From assembly GCA_902363575.1 (NCBI GenBank), contig CABJAJ010000001.1, positions 629,769 through 693,768 of the forward strand: 64,000 bases of DNA, in the 5' to 3' direction. Shown here piece after piece: positions 60,170-64,000 of the stretch. The number at the start of each line of letters is the position of its first letter. Position 1 is the first letter of the stretch. The notes under the pieces were generated by a model, which was not told the DNA's origin, did not search any database, and saw only the letters and a list, made by a program, of their open reading frames with translations. The translations under genes and the position numbers were made by a program. This stretch comes from Rikenellaceae bacterium (GTDB taxonomy: Bacteria > Bacteroidota > Bacteroidia > Bacteroidales > Rikenellaceae).

Positions 60170-61618
60170 TCAATCATTAAATATATTATTGCGCACCTCA
60201 ATCTTTGGCATTATCGTATTAAATTCTTCATCTATATTGTGACACTGTGTTTTGATAATGCCACGACGCATAATAGCCGGTTGCAAGCAATATTGATCAA
60301 AATCATCAATATCTACATCTGTAACACTTTGCCAATGCGGGAAGAGTAATTTCATGTATGCAGTTGCTATGCGTTTTACAGCCGTAAAATCACGCATATC
60401 AGCATTAGCTTCGAAAGCGACCAACGCATCGAAGAGTAATCCATACGAATTTTGTGTACGTAACGTATGCATCAACTCTGAAAAATACTCCACATTGATG
60501 GTCCACCCCTTAAATATCATGCTTTTGTTGATTCGAGGTAAATACCATCCTTCAATAAAACAGTGGAAACGATCCAGCAACGCCGATTCTCTAAAATTCT
60601 GTGGCAGCGAGTCAAAATAACGATATGATAAAGGTCGTCGTTTGTCATTCAACGGAATATTACCCATAAGCATCAATCCGCATTCAGATGAAAACTCCGT
60701 ATTGTCAATTGTTGTTTTACCACTTTCAAGATATGATTTTAATGCTGCTTGAATCTCGGAAGGTTCCTGAAAGACAATTGTTTGAATCTCATCAAATGCG
60801 GTATAATCGTGATTCTTGATAATACCATTCTGTTGTTTGTGTTTATCATAAAATAACTTGGCTCGAGTAACCTTGCCTCCACTGACTAACCATCCATACT
60901 TAGACAGGTTGCCAAAAACATACGATTTACCTGTTCCTTTAGGCGCTAGTTCAATAACATTTAATCGGGGCTCTACAAAGATGAGCAGTCGAGTCAAAAA
61001 TTCTAATTTTTGGTTAATACTTTCAAAGCCGTCAGGATCATACTCCATGGCTGACAGCAGCACATCCAGCCATTGAGAAGTCGTAAATCCCTTTCTTGCT
61101 TCGCGTAAATAAGTCATATCAACCGCTCGATATGGCTTGAATGGCTTATATTCGACCATTTCCACATGGTGCGTCTTACCATCCTCGTCAGGGAGAACGC
61201 ATAACTTTATGACACCCCATTTCTCTCCATCGACAAGGTCGCCCATATGTTGTTGATATACGTATTCAGGTATTTGCCCCTCATTTAATTTTATTCCAAG
61301 GTCCGGAATTGAGAAACGACGAATACCCTTTACCAGATCGATGTATATGATGAAACGAGTCAATAAAGTTAATTCCTGACCAGTCCCCAGTCGGTCTTTA
61401 ACAGATGAGGCATCTTGCGGAATAACATTGTCGAGGAACGCTGTTAAGGCACCTCTGTCCACCTGACCTTCTGCATTGATATATTTCTTCAAGATAAAGT
61501 CTTTGACAAATGAAGGCAGATTACGTCCCGCAAAAAGGCTGTTGGTAGATGCAGGGTCCTTATAAATTGCCATTGAGGCAAAATATTTCTTTATTTTATC
61601 ACTTATCTCTGTTTTCAT
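60170..61618 (-). CDS. brxL: BREX Lon-like protein BrxL (short form)
   Basis: 482 aa. AAA+ core: Walker A LAPKGTGKSYVF, Walker B YTAFDEIQTIVF, LMLMGNIPLND, arginine-rich SYRYFDSLPQNFRESALLDRFHC (in parts). Matches the shorter ~450-480-aa BrxL proteins rather than the ~680-aa type with a Lon peptidase end. It follows pglZ by 3 bases, the usual order in BREX. Distinctly more AT-rich than the phage. Confidence 0.88.
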   Translation of the reverse strand: MKTEISDKIKKYFASMAIYKDPASTNSLFAGRNLPSFVKDFILKKYINAEGQVDRGALTAFLDNVIPQDASSVKDRLGTGQELTLLTRFIIYIDLVKGIRRFSIPDLGIKLNEGQIPEYVYQQHMGDLVDGEKWGVIKLCVLPDEDGKTHHVEMVEYKPFKPYRAVDMTYLREARKGFTTSQWLDVLLSAMEYDPDGFESINQKLEFLTRLLIFVEPRLNVIELAPKGTGKSYVFGNLSKYGWLVSGGKVTRAKLFYDKHKQQNGIIKNHDYTAFDEIQTIVFQEPSEIQAALKSYLESGKTTIDNTEFSSECGLMLMGNIPLNDKRRPLSYRYFDSLPQNFRESALLDRFHCFIEGWYLPRINKSMIFKGWTINVEYFSELMHTLRTQNSYGLLFDALVAFEANADMRDFTAVKRIATAYMKLLFPHWQSVTDVDIDDFDQYCLQPAIMRRGIIKTQCHNIDEEFNTIMPKIEVRNNIFND

Positions 61619-61621
61619 ATC

Positions 61622-64000
61622 TTATATCAGGTCATCTTCGACAACGCCGAAATTAATGTTGAGTTGATACTTCTGCTTCGACGCCCCCACACACAAAGTA
61701 ATATCCGATGTGTTAGCAGTCAGATCAATGTGATTAGTATGGTATTCGGAGCCATTGTTGGTGCTCAACTTATACTGCTTACCATTGTATATGACATATG
61801 GAACTTCTCCTTTAAACCCTTTTATATCAAATCTTACTATAGGGTCTGCTGCAGATAGTTCTTTGGTCAATAACTTTGCTGTCCATGTCTGAGCAATCTC
61901 TTGATTGGATATAATAAATATCGGCACAAGGACCTCTTCGGGTGTCGCTCCTCCATGTGCACCCTGTCCGATAGGCACTTTCCCACACAATGATGCATGA
62001 CCTAATGAGCAAATCATATCATTCTCGACTATGATATATTTGTCATCGGAAGAGGTTCCTCCACCTCTCTTTTTAGCCAAACGTCCGTGATGATCCGAGT
62101 CAAATCCAACCAGATTTAATCCAGAGCAGTGCTGAGACAGATAGGTCATGCCATGATCAGATATTATGGCAATCTTCTTCCCGGCATATGCATCTATAAT
62201 TGTATGAATAGTTTTTTTAATGGCATCAAACTCTTCGATGATATATCCAGGATATTTATTGTTTGTTTTATGTGCCAAATTATCCAATTTGGTAAGATTA
62301 TAAGGAACGAGTTTTTCTAAATCAACTTTATTCTTTGAAGTCGTTGTAGGCAAGAGTGCTTTACCGATTATCAACTCATTCAAGTGGATGCCATTCGCTT
62401 TTTCACGTTCAAGGATACTACTAATCACTGGAATCCAATCTATACCTAGACCATCAATCCAATAAAAAACATCGATATCAGATCGATCTGCCAGGATTGT
62501 GCGAACGGTTTTGAAATCTTGATACCATTTATTGAAATTAAGTTCGTTAATGCTATGAACACGTAAAACATCCTCAATATCCTGGTCATATTTATTGGCG
62601 AATTTTGCCCTTTTATATTTCTCAATATAATCCTCTAACCAAGTTTGAGAGTCAATAGGCAAAACACTATTTTGTAAATAACAATAGAAATCTGGGAACG
62701 AATCTTGAATATCACATACCGAGATATTGCCTTCACCCAACCATCTAATTGCAATCTCTTTTTCTATATCAGTGTATGATGTGAGAATGCTTGACGCGGT
62801 TTTATATCCAACATCTGCGGCAATCTTCTGTAATCGAGTCTCTAGAAGTTCTTGTGCATCCTTTGACGGTGCGCCACTATACTTAAGCAATCTAAACAAT
62901 TCTGCTCGGTTTTGGACATGTGTTATGAAATTCTCAGAATCAAAGATTGACAGCAATAGTTGCTCAAAAAGTTCCCTATCATGATACGCTTGACAATTTT
63001 TCAATACGACAGACAGATAATCATCGTCAAATTCGCTTAGATAGTATGTTACTAACAACCATTTATCAAAGCTATCTTCAGTGTTATGCCAAGCTCTAAT
63101 AAAGTCTTTGTAATCTTTAAGTTCAAACAGTTGAAAATACTCGTTAATAAACTTATCAAAGGTAAATTGTATAACATTTATTTTCGCTGCCAACATACAC
63201 CAAAATGAATCATCACACGCTTTGTATTGTACATTACCAAAAGATAATCCAAGGCCAAGCGTCAAGAACTTGTATACATTCTCGCACTTATCGAAATTGA
63301 ACGCGTTATCAGGTAATGCGTTTTGTTCATAGGCATATATTGATGGTGATGTTGAGATGATGGTGTTTGTAATATTTGTTCCTTTTCGCCATAAATACAA
63401 CCACTCCTTAGTGTTGTTAACGACTGTATATTTTTTAGCGAGATTTTTTACTCCATAATCTGTTCCATTGGACAAAATAAGTCGATAATTAAGTTGCCGG
63501 TCATCCGATTTTAAGTACCAGGCAAACATCTGGGTATCATTCTCAAAGTTAGACACCTTGCCATATTGACCAACAATCACAATATACACCCGCTGATGCT
63601 CGGAATATGCTTTATTCGAACTTTGAATTGACTTTAATGTCGTAATAAGCGCATCAAATTCTTTGAGTTCAATGTTATCATAAAAGCGTGCCAGCTCAGA
63701 GAATGGAGCAATAACACAATCTCGCCCATCGAGATTCTCGATATGTTTGGCAATGTGATTAGCTAATTCAACACGTGATATGAACATATCATTGAACTGA
63801 GGATTCATCCACTTATCCACGCTTTGTACTTCAACATCCATATCCGACATCCGAGAAATATAGTCATAAGAATCTCGGAAATTATCGAATAAAACAAAGC
63901 GCACAGGGAATCTATTGGCCGTGCCGGAATTGACACCGTCAAATCTTTTATCGGTGTCTATTGCTGCAAATAGATCTTCTATGTTAACAAAAGACTTAAG
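61622..64000 (-). CDS. pglZ: BREX phosphatase-family protein PglZ (5' end outside window)
   Basis: At least 792 aa. The alkaline-phosphatase-like PglZ domain is in the C-terminal half: FYWIDGLGIDWIP, KKIAIISDHGMTYLS, GQGAHGGATPEEVLVPIFI. A GTG at 63904 could serve as start, but the frame stays open to the window edge (KSFVNIEDLFAAIDTDKRF upstream of it), and those residues fit a PglZ N-terminus. The gene is thus cut by the edge. pglZ-brxL pairs occur in several BREX types; type 4 is my best guess. Confidence 0.88.
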   Translation of the reverse strand, partial: LKSFVNIEDLFAAIDTDKRFDGVNSGTANRFPVRFVLFDNFRDSYDYISRMSDMDVEVQSVDKWMNPQFNDMFISRVELANHIAKHIENLDGRDCVIAPFSELARFYDNIELKEFDALITTLKSIQSSNKAYSEHQRVYIVIVGQYGKVSNFENDTQMFAWYLKSDDRQLNYRLILSNGTDYGVKNLAKKYTVVNNTKEWLYLWRKGTNITNTIISTSPSIYAYEQNALPDNAFNFDKCENVYKFLTLGLGLSFGNVQYKACDDSFWCMLAAKINVIQFTFDKFINEYFQLFELKDYKDFIRAWHNTEDSFDKWLLVTYYLSEFDDDYLSVVLKNCQAYHDRELFEQLLLSIFDSENFITHVQNRAELFRLLKYSGAPSKDAQELLETRLQKIAADVGYKTASSILTSYTDIEKEIAIRWLGEGNISVCDIQDSFPDFYCYLQNSVLPIDSQTWLEDYIEKYKRAKFANKYDQDIEDVLRVHSINELNFNKWYQDFKTVRTILADRSDIDVFYWIDGLGIDWIPVISSILEREKANGIHLNELIIGKALLPTTTSKNKVDLEKLVPYNLTKLDNLAHKTNNKYPGYIIEEFDAIKKTIHTIIDAYAGKKIAIISDHGMTYLSQHCSGLNLVGFDSDHHGRLAKKRGGGTSSDDKYIIVENDMICSLGHASLCGKVPIGQGAHGGATPEEVLVPIFIISNQEIAQTWTAKLLTKELSAADPIVRFDIKGFKGEVPYVIYNGKQYKLSTNNGSEYHTNHIDLTANTSDITLCVGASKQKYQLNINFGVVEDDLI

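Noticed and set aside
1..64000. CRISPR arrays and insertion sequences
   Set aside because: I saw no regularly spaced repeats of 25-40 bases and no intact transposase; the only decayed mobile genes are at 58411-59575.

Overview
The window carries one complete temperate tailed phage (siphovirus-like, about 57.7 kb, roughly 490-58154) and a short stretch of its bacterial neighbour DNA (58155-64000). The host is a member of the Bacteroidales. Promoters follow the TAnnTTTG form, Shine-Dalgarno sites are almost absent, the integrase has the Bacteroidetes Arm-DNA-binding N-terminus, and several genes (DUF3873-like, DUF4494-like, DUF5675-like) are typical of that group. The fairly GC-rich, C/G-ending coding sequence would suit Alistipes or a relative, but that is an inference.

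The first 489 bases repeat exactly at 57666-58154, so the phage unit has a period of 57,665 bp. The repeat ends at a 17-bp core, ATTTT-N7-AAAAT, which looks like a tyrosine-recombinase crossover site. The left edge is therefore phage DNA (an attP-type junction, from a circular form or a tandem copy), while 58138-58154 is the phage/host junction.

Layout: integrase (709-1848); a leftward lysogeny block with DinD and a repressor (1880-3329); rightward early genes with Cro-like and excisionase-like proteins, a Rad50/SbcC-like ATPase, RecT, an MBL-fold protein, a DGR-variable protein, a replication initiator and a DnaC-like loader (3548-11083); many small genes plus a C5 cytosine methyltransferase, a beta-class methyltransferase, a second SAM-dependent protein and nucleases (11194-19978); a DNA-hypermodification operon with a ParB-like protein, DpdA, QueC, a YhhQ-like transporter, QueD, QueE and FolE (20060-24557); terminase, portal and a head protein with an ADP-ribosyltransferase tail (24550-30671); a leftward accessory block with an ADP-ribosylglycohydrolase (30697-35513); head and tail genes (35765-47934); a diversity-generating retroelement (DGR) with adhesin-like target, template repeat and reverse transcriptase (48086-51226); tail tip and lysis genes (51192-56266); and cargo next to the attachment site: a structured RNA, an Mrr-like nuclease and a lipoprotein (56343-57923). 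Right of the phage lie decayed HTH and integrase genes and the end of a BREX cluster (brxL, pglZ) on the minus strand.

Three diversification mechanisms coexist. The DGR has two variable repeats, one in a tail-module gene beside the RT and one about 40 kb away in an early-region gene. Three separate genes carry a 9-G tract, which is the classic form of a slipped-strand switch: a small gene beside recT, the beta-class methyltransferase and dpdA. In each case one base more or less truncates the frame. The phage thus seems able to vary its receptor-binding and early proteins, and probably also its own DNA modification state. This would matter in a host whose integration site borders a BREX defence cluster.
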